IMG/VR virus record: IMGVR_UViG_3300050119_000091
Coordinates: 1 to 64,000 of that record
Origin: a virus
Length of the DNA: 64,000 bases
Direction: 5' to 3' (one strand)
Position numbers and translations under genes: made by a program. The notes below the pieces were generated by a model. It was not told the DNA's origin. It did not search any database and was given only the letters and a program-made list of their open reading frames with translations. Of this stretch, positions 8,083-16,053 are shown in pieces. Within the stretch, counting starts at the first letter, position 1, and every line of letters begins with the position of its first letter.

Positions 8083-8180
8083 ACCACCTCGTATCTTTTC
8101 CCGCACCGACATGCACCAGCCGAACCAACGGTAACGACCTCACGCCCGCACTCATCACAATCGAACTTATAGACGCTCAC
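7998..8180 (-). CDS. Small zinc-ribbon protein
   Basis: 60 residues. Cys pairs CDEC and CRC near residues 8-11 and 24-26 make a short zinc ribbon. The ATG overlaps the upstream stop (8177-8180). Such ribbons are common in phage early operons and usually have no assigned function. Confidence 0.5.
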   Translation of the reverse strand: MSVYKFDCDECGREVVTVGSAGACRCGKRYEVVWPKSKASVSAKTAEESPKLPGAPNATT

Positions 8181-8452
8181 TCCGTTGATTCCCCCTTGGA
8201 TCGGGGCGCGTCTTTTGTGATCGTCCAGGCCACCTCGATGGATTTCAGGACCGCAGTAAGATCATCACTAATCAGCATTTCGTAAACCTTCGGCCATACG
8301 TGAATAATCGAAGTACGAATAGTTTCCCGCTGATCCTCAGGCGGCGGACGCAGGCTTATGATAGATCCGAGACGTTCACGGCTGACGAATATCGAAAGGC
8401 TTTCCGGCTTCTCTTTCTTTGCCCGTTTTGGTTTCTCTTCAGTCGGCGTCAT
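8177..8452 (-). CDS. Hypothetical protein with basic N-terminus
   Basis: 91 residues. The Lys-rich N-terminus (KPKRAKKEKPE) is followed by a helical body with ETIRTSIIHVWPKVYEML. It overlaps the upstream methyltransferase stop by four bases. No family recognised. Confidence 0.6.
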   Translation of the reverse strand: MTPTEEKPKRAKKEKPESLSIFVSRERLGSIISLRPPPEDQRETIRTSIIHVWPKVYEMLISDDLTAVLKSIEVAWTITKDAPRSKGESTE

Positions 8453-9429
8453 ACCGCAACCTCCGTTAATTCCAGTTGCCCCTGCGACCGTGACTCAATC
8501 GCCGCGTCCAGGTTATCTCCTGCGTTTCGGAAATACGATTCTTTCAATTCGCTTCCCACGAATCGCCGCTGCTCCTGAAGCGCCACATAGCCAGAACTTC
8601 CAATCCCGGTGAACGGATCGAAAACCACGTCGCGGGGATTGCTCCACAACTCAACAGCGCGGCGAATCACCGTTAACTGAAGTGGGCAAATATGCTTGGA
8701 ATCTTCCGCGTCCCGAGCGCCCGCGCGTTGCAGTGTGTCCGATGGGTTGATGTCCATCCAGACTGGTGAAGCGTAGTTCTGCCAGACGTAGTGTGAGTAC
8801 TTGTTTTTCTTCTGGTCCGCGTGGCGCTCCGCCTTTGGTTCGTCTTCCGGATTTCCGATCCACTTCGTCAGACCGCGCGGATGCGCAACTGGCTCCGGAT
8901 TCGTCCCGAGCTTCCGCATGATTACGAGTTGATCCGGAATCCCCTGGCGGCACATGGACGAATCTTTCACTATCTGCTTATGCGCCAGCCCAAGCGCGTG
9001 CGTTCGCGTGGCCGCTATCAGCGGGTCTTTCCATATCGTGACGCGGGAGTGGAAAACAAAGCCGTGCTTCTGAAACGCGCGAATGATATCCCCAGGGAAG
9101 TCATACAGCCCAATAACGCCGTCATGCTCGATGCTGGTCGGAAGCTCCATGCAGTGAGTGGCCACCAGACGCCCCGGCATCATGATACGCGCCAACTCCG
9201 AAAGCATGAAGTCTATGCCGTTGAAGAAGTCGTTTTTGGTTCGGATATTGCTCATATCCTCGGTTGCGTCCGTGTATTGATACAACGAGACAAATGGCCA
9301 AGATGAGACGCAGAAATGTATACTATCTGACGGGATGCCGCGAACCACACGCACGCAATCGCCGTGGTATAGCGCATACTCTTCGGTGATCTTCTGATCT
9401 ATTACGGAGTCAGTGGGTACGGTAGTCAA
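8449..9429 (-). CDS. DNA amino-methyltransferase (N4/N6 type) with altered catalytic motif
   Basis: 326 residues from a TTG at 9429 with AAGGGG nine bases upstream. It belongs to the phage methyltransferase group with motif IV before the SAM motif: DPFTGIGSSG at 271-280 is motif I, and HCMELPTS, DGVIGLYDFPGDIIRAF and KDSSMCRQGIPD are group hallmarks. Motif IV, normally (S/D)PP(F/Y), reads SSWPF at 42-46, so a Trp replaces the first Pro. Activity is therefore uncertain. An HNH gene overlaps its start by 20 bases, so expression may depend on that gene. Confidence 0.8.
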   Translation of the reverse strand: MTTVPTDSVIDQKITEEYALYHGDCVRVVRGIPSDSIHFCVSSWPFVSLYQYTDATEDMSNIRTKNDFFNGIDFMLSELARIMMPGRLVATHCMELPTSIEHDGVIGLYDFPGDIIRAFQKHGFVFHSRVTIWKDPLIAATRTHALGLAHKQIVKDSSMCRQGIPDQLVIMRKLGTNPEPVAHPRGLTKWIGNPEDEPKAERHADQKKNKYSHYVWQNYASPVWMDINPSDTLQRAGARDAEDSKHICPLQLTVIRRAVELWSNPRDVVFDPFTGIGSSGYVALQEQRRFVGSELKESYFRNAGDNLDAAIESRSQGQLELTEVAV

Positions 9430-10195
9430 TGTGTTTTTCCCCTTTTGATTGGTTGCACCGACCGCATAGCGGCTGGATGTTGTCTATATTGTTCGATCCT
9501 CCCATTATGAGAGGAATTACGTGGTCCACCGTGAGCCTAATATCCGGCTCTTTCTTGCCGCACCTTAGACACATAAACCCCGCCGCCATCTTCAATGAAT
9601 CCCACTCATGCCTTGTGTACGCTCCGCCATTCGCCAGTTTCCTAGCCCTCCGAGCGTGAACGTAAGACAATGCCTTGTCGCGATTTTCTTTAAACCACCT
9701 CCGCACCATAGCGTTATGCTTCTCTGGATTTGCGGCGTACAACTCCCGGCTCTTTCGGTTGATGGCATCTCTATTTGCTTCGGCGTAGCGTGCCCACGTT
9801 TCCTTAAATCGCCCCGGGAACTTCTCTCGGCTCTCTTTTTGGCGATTAAGAATGGCCTCTTTGTGCGATTCGTAGTGCCTCTTTTGGTGGGCTGAGAATC
9901 GGGATGGGTTTAGTTTTCGAGCCGCCTTGACCCTATCGGACAGTTCTTTCTTGTGGATTTTCTGATACCTACCCCGGATTGCTTTGGTGGCGTCAGGATG
10001 GTCGCGCCTCCACTGCGCCGAGTAGGCCATGTGCTTTTCTTTATTGTTCTCGTAGTAAAGCCTCTTATCCTGATTGGTACACGAACGGCACTGCGGGAAT
10101 TTTCCGTCGTGACGTGACCTGTCGTTATGGAAGTTGTCTAACGGTTGAGGTGTAGAGCATTTTGAGCACGTTTTTAGGGTTGCGCTGTCAACCAT
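9410..10195 (-). CDS. HNH endonuclease (free-standing homing type)
   Basis: 261 residues. The N-terminal zinc ribbon has CSKC (10-13) and CRSC (about 36-39), a long Arg/Lys/Glu helical middle follows, and the C-terminal HNH has CLRC, TVDHVIPL, GGSNNIDNIQPLCGRCN. GGAGG lies seven bases before the ATG. Both ends overlap neighbours: 22 bases with the helicase and 20 with the methyltransferase. This is how mobile HNH genes are often wedged between phage genes. Confidence 0.85.
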   Translation of the reverse strand: MVDSATLKTCSKCSTPQPLDNFHNDRSRHDGKFPQCRSCTNQDKRLYYENNKEKHMAYSAQWRRDHPDATKAIRGRYQKIHKKELSDRVKAARKLNPSRFSAHQKRHYESHKEAILNRQKESREKFPGRFKETWARYAEANRDAINRKSRELYAANPEKHNAMVRRWFKENRDKALSYVHARRARKLANGGAYTRHEWDSLKMAAGFMCLRCGKKEPDIRLTVDHVIPLIMGGSNNIDNIQPLCGRCNQSKGEKHIDYRTH

Positions 10196-12162
10196 ACAGG
10201 CACCTCCATCGGCATTTGATGATCGTAGTTTGCGGATTTATTTGCGCGTTGCGCCAACTGCTCGACCCGCATAGCCAGCGACATTTCCCGCTGCAATTCT
10301 TCGTATGCCGCTTCTTTTTCGCGAATCGCGCTCATGATCGCGCCTTCGGTTTCGGCCATGATGATATGGGCGTTGACCGCGCGGACCTGCCCGAAGCGCC
10401 AGCACCGACGGATAGCTTGGAACATAGACTCGAAGGAATAATTCATTCCCACGAAGATCATATTGCGGCAATGCTGGAAATTTAAGCCCCATCCGGCTAC
10501 AGATGGCTTTGTCAGCAGAATCGGCCTGTCACCACGAAGCCATGCCACGATTCTTCGTTCTTTTTCGTCCGGCGACATGCTCCCGTCAATCGAGATACAG
10601 TCATCGCCGAGTGCCTTACGCATCGGCTCCTGCTCGTAGTTTGTGTTGCACCAAATGATCCAACTTTCCCTCAAGGTAGGCGATTGTTCTGCGCAGCAGG
10701 GCGACGTCGTTTTTGAATTTTCCGATCCCCATATTGCAGTTGGAGCATAGTATGCCTCTGAGCTTTCCCGTTGCGTGGCAATGGTCGATGTGCGGGAAGA
10801 TTCGAGGATTTCCGATGTCTGAAAATCCGCAGATTGCACATTTTCTTCCGTGGGCGTCAAACCATTCACTGAATAACTCGACGGTAAGTCCGTATTGTCT
10901 GAGGTCTTGGTTTTTTGCTTTTGTTGGGTTGTTTTTCGCCCATTCCTTGACTTTGGATTTGTGTGACTCACGATAGTCTGCGTCAGATCGGTATCTATCC
11001 CTTCTTGCAGCGTTAATTCTGGCTCGTTGTTCAGGTGTTCGCTTGCCCCATTTGGCCTCTTTGTTTTTTGCGTAGTACTCCCGCATGTAGATCCTGTTTT
11101 CTTCTGGGGTTCTGGCGTTTTTCTCCCAATTGGCCCGTAGTCGGGCGGCGTATTCTGGGTCGCTGGTAAATTTTCGGCGTCGATTCTCTTCGTATTCTCT
11201 TTTCCAGTTTGACATTCTGACAGTTTAACACTATTGGAGATTGAGTCCAAAATTAGACTAGCGGCCTTCTGTATCCTATCCGTGGCCGTCAGCCGCAATT
11301 CTTTATGCAGCCCGGTGGCGCTCATGTCGGGGCACCTGAACAGCATTCCTTCTGTGTTTACGGAATGATCCACAGCGACGATATGCTCCTGAAGATTGAG
11401 CGGCGGCAGCACATAGGCGCTGTCATTGTAGGGGCCGATGTCGGACGGCTTACTGACGCACACGCAGAACTGAGACAGAAACTCGAAGAACGGTTTCTTG
11501 CCGTGGCCCTTCAGCGACCACTTGGAAGTCTGTCCGCCGTTGTGTTCAAAAAACATAGCCAGCATTTGCGTTCGGCTCATCACATCCAGAAGCTCCGCGT
11601 GCGTCCCAAGCTCCGCGTGTTCGTTTGGAGAAGGAGTGGCACTGGAACACAACTTGAATCGAGTTTTTGAAAGTCGCTCAATGAGTCCCTGAAACAGTTT
11701 CGAGTTGAAGTCCTTGATACACGAGGATTCATCGAGAGAAATACCCGCGAACCGTGACAGGTCCAGATTGTCAAGGCTGTCGTAGTTGGTGACGTTGATG
11801 CCGTATTTCACGTCCGAGTCTTTCCGGCAGAGTGTCACCTGAATTCCAAACTTATCCGCTTCGCGCATGAACTGCTGTGCGACCGCTAGCGGGGCCGCAA
11901 TCAGGCAATCTCCGCCAGTGTGGATACAGACGTGACGACACCACTCAAGTTGTATCGGCCCTTTGCCAAGTCCCGTATTCGCAAACACTGCCGCTTTGCC
12001 GCGCTTGCAGGCCCACTGCACGATATCGGCCTGGAACTCGTGCTTCGGGTCCAGCATCATCGGATTAATGTCCAACCGCTTGATATCGAACCCGCACGGA
12101 TTCGCGAAGATTCTCTTTGTTGCCAGGAACTCTTCGTATGTAGATGTCAAAATATTCCCCAT
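10174..12162 (-). CDS. SNF2/DEAD-like helicase with an insertion that encodes an HNH gene
   Basis: 662 residues from the ATG at 12162. Motif I is ANTGLGKG at 61-68 (the usual GKT/S is GKG) and motif II is LDESSCIK. The C-terminal half has WIIWCNTNYEQ, ISIDGSMSPDEKERRI and FQAIRRCWRFGQ (motif VI), as in phage helicases next to modification genes. Between about residues 305 and 498 lies a Ser/Thr/Asn/Gln-rich, low-complexity stretch with no helicase motif; these bases encode the HNH protein at 10616-11215 in another frame. Whether the helicase works with this insertion is open. The frame upstream of 12162 shadows the MTase gene. Confidence 0.75.
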   Translation of the reverse strand: MGNILTSTYEEFLATKRIFANPCGFDIKRLDINPMMLDPKHEFQADIVQWACKRGKAAVFANTGLGKGPIQLEWCRHVCIHTGGDCLIAAPLAVAQQFMREADKFGIQVTLCRKDSDVKYGINVTNYDSLDNLDLSRFAGISLDESSCIKDFNSKLFQGLIERLSKTRFKLCSSATPSPNEHAELGTHAELLDVMSRTQMLAMFFEHNGGQTSKWSLKGHGKKPFFEFLSQFCVCVSKPSDIGPYNDSAYVLPPLNLQEHIVAVDHSVNTEGMLFRCPDMSATGLHKELRLTATDRIQKAASLILDSISNSVKLSECQTGKENTKRIDAENLPATQNTPPDYGPIGRKTPEPQKKTGSTCGSTTQKTKRPNGASEHLNNEPELTLQEGIDTDLTQTIVSHTNPKSRNGRKTTQQKQKTKTSDNTDLPSSYSVNGLTPTEENVQSADFQTSEILESSRTSTIATQRESSEAYYAPTAIWGSENSKTTSPCCAEQSPTLRESWIIWCNTNYEQEPMRKALGDDCISIDGSMSPDEKERRIVAWLRGDRPILLTKPSVAGWGLNFQHCRNMIFVGMNYSFESMFQAIRRCWRFGQVRAVNAHIIMAETEGAIMSAIREKEAAYEELQREMSLAMRVEQLAQRANKSANYDHQMPMEVPVWLTAQP
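10616..11215 (-). CDS. Endonuclease VII-like HNH nuclease nested in the helicase gene
   Basis: 199 residues. Repeated RxxYRSDADYRESHK-like helices precede a recombination-endonuclease-VII domain: KCAICGFSD, FPHIDHCHATGKLRGILC, CNMGIGKF. It lies wholly inside the helicase gene in a different frame, and its last 17 residues are read from helicase-coding bases. TTGGAC and TAAACT spaced by 17 lie just before the ATG, six bases from it, with no Shine-Dalgarno, so a leaderless start is plausible. Homing nucleases usually split or flank genes; nesting with both frames open is unusual. Confidence 0.8.
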   Translation of the reverse strand: MSNWKREYEENRRRKFTSDPEYAARLRANWEKNARTPEENRIYMREYYAKNKEAKWGKRTPEQRARINAARRDRYRSDADYRESHKSKVKEWAKNNPTKAKNQDLRQYGLTVELFSEWFDAHGRKCAICGFSDIGNPRIFPHIDHCHATGKLRGILCSNCNMGIGKFKNDVALLRRTIAYLEGKLDHLVQHKLRAGADA

Positions 12163-12836
12163 TGATCCGCCATTGCGCTTGCGATTCCAGTGTAAGTACG
12201 GCTCCGCATTTTTGCCCTGTCCGGTCCGGGCGGCATGTGATGTATTCGGTTCCACTGATCGAGTTGAGCGCCCCTCAGTACGCGCGTAGTGCGCCCGGTG
12301 AGGAAATGGGTGGGGTTGTCGCGCTTGCCTTTGGCGCTCATGTGGATACTGCCATCCGCGCGTACCGCCCATTCCGGAACTACAATATCGGACGGCTCTA
12401 ACTTCGGCAGATTAGTGAGCCACAGGCATGTTGTCTTTGTCTCGCCGTGACCGTGATGCCATGGTTGAATAATCTGATCCGGCCGGCGGATTCTGGAACT
12501 TATTATGGAAACAGGGTTCTCTATTGCAATGCGAGGAATCGGAGTGGCCATCAATGCGCGTACGAAATCCAGCGCAGCGCCCTGCTCTCCGCTGGCTACT
12601 TTTTCTTTGAACCACCGCGCGCCAGACACAGACAGATGCGTACATGGCGGATGCGCGATCATCAAATCCCATCGTGAATCTTCACGCAATAATGTGAGTA
12701 CGTCGTAGTGTATGTGACGCCCCGGAACGCTCGACAATGACGGCAACAGGTCGCAACTAAAGGCATCGTGGCCGCGCGCCAGAAATGCATCCCTCACTAC
12801 TCCGGATTCTTCGCAGGCAATAAGTACGCGCATCAT
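12147..12836 (-). CDS. C5-cytosine methyltransferase-like phage protein
   Basis: 229 residues. VLIACEESG with RDAFLARGHDAFSCDLLP is the SAM-binding start, and AHPPCTHLSVSG (61-72) carries the Pro-Cys motif IV with the nucleophilic Cys65. RIAIENP matches motif VI (ENV/ENP), and RSRTYTGIASAMADQWG is the usual phage ending. The protein is shorter than restriction-linked C5 enzymes. It probably methylates phage DNA. Its stop overlaps the helicase start by 16 bases. Confidence 0.75.
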   Translation of the reverse strand: MMRVLIACEESGVVRDAFLARGHDAFSCDLLPSLSSVPGRHIHYDVLTLLREDSRWDLMIAHPPCTHLSVSGARWFKEKVASGEQGAALDFVRALMATPIPRIAIENPVSIISSRIRRPDQIIQPWHHGHGETKTTCLWLTNLPKLEPSDIVVPEWAVRADGSIHMSAKGKRDNPTHFLTGRTTRVLRGAQLDQWNRIHHMPPGPDRAKMRSRTYTGIASAMADQWGIF

Positions 12837-12872
12837 TTAACCAGACTCAGAGATAAAGAAGCGGCCATGCGG

Positions 12873-13145
12873 TCATTGCCCGATCCGGTGGTTAATGCGG
12901 CGTGTTTCGCGAGCCAGAACCTCAAGGCGCGTATACAAATCCAAAATCATAGACTCCAGACTCACAACGACTGGCACGGCGGCCTGCGTCAACTCCAGTT
13001 GATCGCCCAACGCGGCCATACGGTACGTGGAAACCTGTAGTTCGACGGTAGCCAACTGCTTGCTCGCCGCCGCCGCGCGCTCTACTATCGTCAGGTTCCG
13101 TGGTACTGCTTTAGCGTTCGACTTTTTACTGCTCTTGTTGGTCAT
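12873..13145 (-). CDS. Hypothetical helical protein
   Basis: 90 residues from the ATG at 13145, with AGGA seven bases upstream; the start overlaps the PD-(D/E)XK gene by 20 bases. Lys/Ser-rich start, then long amphipathic helices (ERAAAASKQLATVELQVST). No family recognised; possibly a nuclease or replication accessory, judging only from position. Confidence 0.55.
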   Translation of the reverse strand: MTNKSSKKSNAKAVPRNLTIVERAAAASKQLATVELQVSTYRMAALGDQLELTQAAVPVVVSLESMILDLYTRLEVLARETRRINHRIGQ

Positions 13146-13920
13146 TTTTTGTCCTTTCAATTCCAAGACTCAGAGATAGAGGGTAATCCCGTTGATGTGG
13201 TTTTTGCCCATCAGTTTCATGCTTCCAGATTTTCCGCGTAGCCAGGAAAAGCGGGAACCTATCCGGCACTTCCGTAAACTTCCACTTCTGGATTTTGTTG
13301 TATCGATAGCCCACCTGGAGGATTGCGAGCTTGACGCCCTTCGGCAGAAGCGGGTCCGCATGCTTGTACGCCGAAACCTGCATCTCCATTGACGGCCAGA
13401 TTTGCGAACTGGTTTTTACGTCAATGAGCCATACCTGATCTCCGATGCGGACCAAAAGATCGACCGTCCCGGCGTAGCGGTGTTTCTCGTGCCAAACCGT
13501 GTATTCCGCGCGAATCAGTTCGGGGTTATGCTTCCGCCACCACTCCACGAACGTCATCAAACGCCAGTATTCATCGGCGGAGAGTTCTTCTTGCTCCCCT
13601 GTATTCGGGTTCGTAAACAAATCTTCCATTGCGACCGTCCCGCCATTCACGAGACGATTGACGCCTTGGTGTACCTTGTCGCCAGCTTCGCCGGCCGCTT
13701 CTTTTATTTCGTTCGCCTGTTCGTATCCGTGTTTCGCGACCCAGCGCGTCAACTCTTCTCCCTTATGGTAAAAAGAGCAAACCCATGAAACGGATGGCAC
13801 GTAGTCCCATGTTTTGTTTTCGTCGCTCAGTTGTCGCGCGTAGAATCTGGAATCCGGGGTTGTTATCCTTGTCAGCCGCTGTCCATCTACCGTCACCACT
13901 TCTCGAATTTCCCGCTTCAT
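13126..13920 (-). CDS. PD-(D/E)XK (RecB/Cas4-like) nuclease
   Basis: 264 residues. The core reads Glu139 region, GTVDLLV (151-157), WLIDVKTS (164-171) and QVSAYKHA (181-188): the D...DxK...QxxxY arrangement of RecB-family nucleases. No Cys cluster as in Cas4 is seen. Such proteins serve phage recombination or end processing, fitting the RusA gene in the operon. It overlaps the HTH gene by four bases. Confidence 0.75.
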   Translation of the reverse strand: MKREIREVVTVDGQRLTRITTPDSRFYARQLSDENKTWDYVPSVSWVCSFYHKGEELTRWVAKHGYEQANEIKEAAGEAGDKVHQGVNRLVNGGTVAMEDLFTNPNTGEQEELSADEYWRLMTFVEWWRKHNPELIRAEYTVWHEKHRYAGTVDLLVRIGDQVWLIDVKTSSQIWPSMEMQVSAYKHADPLLPKGVKLAILQVGYRYNKIQKWKFTEVPDRFPLFLATRKIWKHETDGQKPHQRDYPLSLSLGIERTKNDQQEQ

Positions 13921-14153
13921 CGAAGTTTCCCAAGTTTCTCAACGACAGAATCCGAAACTTTCCTTCGACCGTGGCGAATGTCGCTCAGATACTGAACTGT
14001 GATTCCCATGCGCTTTGCCATGTCCCGCAACGATCCGTGGTACTGGTCGCAGAATGCCGATACACACTGCTGAAGAACGCCTTCGCAGAACACAACCGCG
14101 CCGCGCCGCGCCTTCAGGTCCGCCGCTACCGTTTCTATTTTTCTCAGCGTCAT
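13917..14153 (-). CDS. Helix-turn-helix DNA-binding protein
   Basis: 78 residues. SLRDMAKRMGITVQYLSDIRHGRRKVSDSVVEKLGKL is an XRE/Cro-type HTH (about residues 41-77). The N-terminal helix is Arg/Lys-rich. It is probably a small transcription regulator of the early operon; target sites are unknown. Its stop overlaps the nuclease start. Confidence 0.7.
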   Translation of the reverse strand: MTLRKIETVAADLKARRGAVVFCEGVLQQCVSAFCDQYHGSLRDMAKRMGITVQYLSDIRHGRRKVSDSVVEKLGKLR

Positions 14154-14196
14154 AGTTTCAAATGTCAGTGTAAGCGTAAACTGTGTAACTTGTCAA

Positions 14197-14418
14197 CTAA
14201 ATATCCCACGGCGGAGGTCCGGATTGATTCCTGATTTCCTCTTCACTGAACTGGGGTACGAATAGCGCGTAGGTTTTGTGCTTCTTGCGCTGGAGTTTGT
14301 CGTTCGTCCATTCGACTTCGGCCCCGCATCCCTGACACGTTGCCCGGATATATGCCGTGTCGAGCTTTTCAAACGACCATCGATTCTCTAAACACTTCTT
14401 ACATGGGCGCATTGCCAT
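14197..14418 (-). CDS. Small zinc-ribbon protein
   Basis: 73 residues with CKKC (6-9) and CQGC at about 29-32, then a Lys-rich segment. Immediately upstream (14421-14442) is a hairpin, CTGAAACT paired with AGTTTC/CAG around a short loop, close enough to affect translation. The protein is like other phage zinc ribbons; function unknown. Confidence 0.6.
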   Translation of the reverse strand: MAMRPCKKCLENRWSFEKLDTAYIRATCQGCGAEVEWTNDKLQRKKHKTYALFVPQFSEEEIRNQSGPPPWDI

Positions 14419-14972
14419 ACTGAAACTCTTTTTCAGTTTCCAGCGTTAACGCAGGTGGTGAACGCCTGAAGCGAAGACGCACGGAACCCTGCTCCCAGGA
14501 ATCCGTGAACTGTCGATTTCGAGATACGCTGGCGGAGCCACGCACTTACGCTTCGACGGATGATTTCGATCTTCGGCATCATCGGCCTGTCCGTATTCTG
14601 AAGAGACTGGAGTTTCACCGTAAGGGACTCTCTCCAACGCGATAACAACAAGTGGCTTTGAGTGGCTCTTAACATAACGCCACCCGCAAGCGGGCTTTCA
14701 GACCCGTGATTCCCTTGCGTCCCGAAATACCTCACGGCGTTTCGGCGGCTGCGTCCTGCTGTCCCGTGGACGCAATACCGCGACAAGACGAAGGTTTCCC
14801 GTTGGATCGGTTGTGCCGAATTGTTGGAAAGTTGCCATCTAGCATCGCGGGGTTTGACACCCACGGAAGAAGTGTAGCATACGTCCACCGGGACGCGGTA
14901 TGCCAGCGCGTGTCAAAAATCCGTGTGCGTCAGATGGCCCGACTGAACACGAACCCCGATAGACTATTCATT
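14419..14972 (-). other. 554-nt gene-free structured stretch, candidate non-coding RNA
   Basis: No convincing gene lies here in a region otherwise packed with overlapping genes. The only long frame (14433-14888, minus) is Arg/Ser-rich and has no protein-like pattern. Structure is visible: TTTGACAC (14853-14860) pairs with GTGTCAAA (14910-14917) and encloses a two-part hairpin, GCATAC/GTATGC with GTCC/GGAC at 14877-14903. CCCGCTTGCGGG lies near 14683-14694, and GTGGC/GCCAC nearby. Phages are known to carry large structured RNAs of 500-800 nt (GOLLD and ROOL classes); membership is not shown here. It could also be a decayed mobile element. Confidence 0.35.
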
Positions 14973-15140
14973 TTACCGAATCCACCGCCAGTAAGCAGCA
15001 GACGCATGTCCCATGAAAGCTGAAGTCTGCCAAACTAGCCATCCGTAAGCGACCTCAAGACGCTCAACCGGAAACCATCGGCCATTAACTAAAACCTCAA
15101 CATCACTCGGTCCGCGATTGCATTTTCGCTTCACTGGCAT
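14973..15140 (-). CDS. Hypothetical Trp-rich small protein
   Basis: 55 residues. The ATG at 15140 overlaps the end of the 15131 gene by ten bases. The sequence VLVNGRWFPVERLEVAYGWLVW looks like a small beta-sheet domain, with a C-terminal AAYWRWIR. No family recognised. It is the last gene before the 554-nt gap. Confidence 0.55.
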   Translation of the reverse strand: MPVKRKCNRGPSDVEVLVNGRWFPVERLEVAYGWLVWQTSAFMGHASAAYWRWIR

Positions 15141-15421
15141 TTCGTCACCCTGTATTCAAACAGTCCGTTAGCGTTTTCGCGCCTGCGGCGATCCACGCTC
15201 GCATTTGTTGGCGGCTTGCGAAAGTCCCGTAATCTGGCGGATATCGCAGCTTCTGAGTCCCGCCCGATAAGCGCATTCCGAATCTCAGGCAGGCTCCGCC
15301 ATTTCCCATCGACCATAAGATTCCACACACGGCGGAATTGACTCGATAGCCGATGCTTGTCCAGATTGGGTTCGTACGTTTCTCCCGAGAAATTCAGACT
15401 ACCTTGGAGTTCCTGAATCAT
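15131..15421 (-). CDS. Conserved phage winged-helix-like protein
   Basis: 96 residues from the ATG at 15421, which overlaps the previous stop (ATGA). FRRVWNLMVDGKWRSLPEIRNALIGRDSEAAISARLRDFRK has the helix and wing pattern of a winged-helix domain seen in phage proteins of unknown role. It ends near GLFEYRV, typical of the wing strand. Probably DNA-binding; inferred. Confidence 0.6.
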   Translation of the reverse strand: MIQELQGSLNFSGETYEPNLDKHRLSSQFRRVWNLMVDGKWRSLPEIRNALIGRDSEAAISARLRDFRKPPTNASVDRRRRENANGLFEYRVTKCQ

Positions 15422-15618
15422 TTCGGACCTTCCGGCAACGGCATCCAGTGAGACAGTTCGGATTCGCGCCATCCGTTTTTGTCTGAATAAAAAACATACT
15501 CCCGCTTCGTCGCGTTACTGAAGTGAACAATGAACGCCGTTTCCTCGATCCAGTCCCATACGAGAAAATCCGTGCCATCGTGCGGGGTTGTCGCTATCGG
15601 TTGCCACTCTCCAGTCAC
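15418..15618 (-). CDS. DUF551-like protein
   Basis: 66 residues from a GTG at 15618 that overlaps the stop before it (GTGA) and has GGAGG seven bases upstream. WQPIATTPHDGTDFLVW at the start and LSHWMPLPEGP at the end are the DUF551 pattern. The family is widespread in phages and its function is unknown. Confidence 0.7.
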   Translation of the reverse strand: MTGEWQPIATTPHDGTDFLVWDWIEETAFIVHFSNATKREYVFYSDKNGWRESELSHWMPLPEGPK

Positions 15619-16046
15619 GCCGAAACCTCCGCATCCCGTTTCTGCATCCACAACGAATCAGGCTTGATGGTCCCAGTTAATAAACCAAGCGTTGCGTAAT
15701 CCGAAATCAAAACTTCTTTCGACCTGACAACCCAGTACGAGAAGAACGTTTTCTCGCCTTTCTGGAGTGCCTTTTGACCTGTCCGGTGCGCGCTGTCGCA
15801 CATCGGCACGGCGGTTTCGTCCGGGGCTTTTTGGCCGCGCCCGCGATTTCCCAGATGAGCCGCTTCAATTCGGCGGCTGCACGTGTGGCGCGGATCTTCA
15901 GACAGAACGCATTCCAGGGAGCGAATCAGATCTAGGTGCGCTTCGTTTGGCGGTATCCCGCCTGATCGGACAATCTTCCGGCGCTTCGGCTTGAAAACCC
16001 CGCGCGCTATTCCGTTCCAGTTTGTAGTTCGCGGGGATGTCTTCAC
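15615..16046 (-). CDS. DUF968-like HNH-fold protein
   Basis: 143 residues from a GTG at 16046 with GAGG close upstream. IEAAHLGNRGRGQKAPDETAVPMCDSAHR is the DUF968 core, an HNH-type fold with His/Cys ligands. DUF968 proteins are common in phage replication regions and are thought to be nucleases. Residues upstream of 16046 are a shadow of the MazG-like gene. Confidence 0.6.
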   Translation of the reverse strand: MKTSPRTTNWNGIARGVFKPKRRKIVRSGGIPPNEAHLDLIRSLECVLSEDPRHTCSRRIEAAHLGNRGRGQKAPDETAVPMCDSAHRTGQKALQKGEKTFFSYWVVRSKEVLISDYATLGLLTGTIKPDSLWMQKRDAEVSA

Positions 16047-16053
16047 GGACGCC

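Noticed and set aside
10616-11215. Group I intron or intein in the helicase
   Set aside because: The HNH frame fills nearly all of the insert and runs into helicase sequence, leaving no room for an intron core. No Cys/Ser start or His-Asn end of an intein.
14433-14888. 151-codon minus-strand gene
   Set aside because: Arg/Ser-rich with no sensible protein pattern, no Shine-Dalgarno, and coincides with strong inverted repeats.
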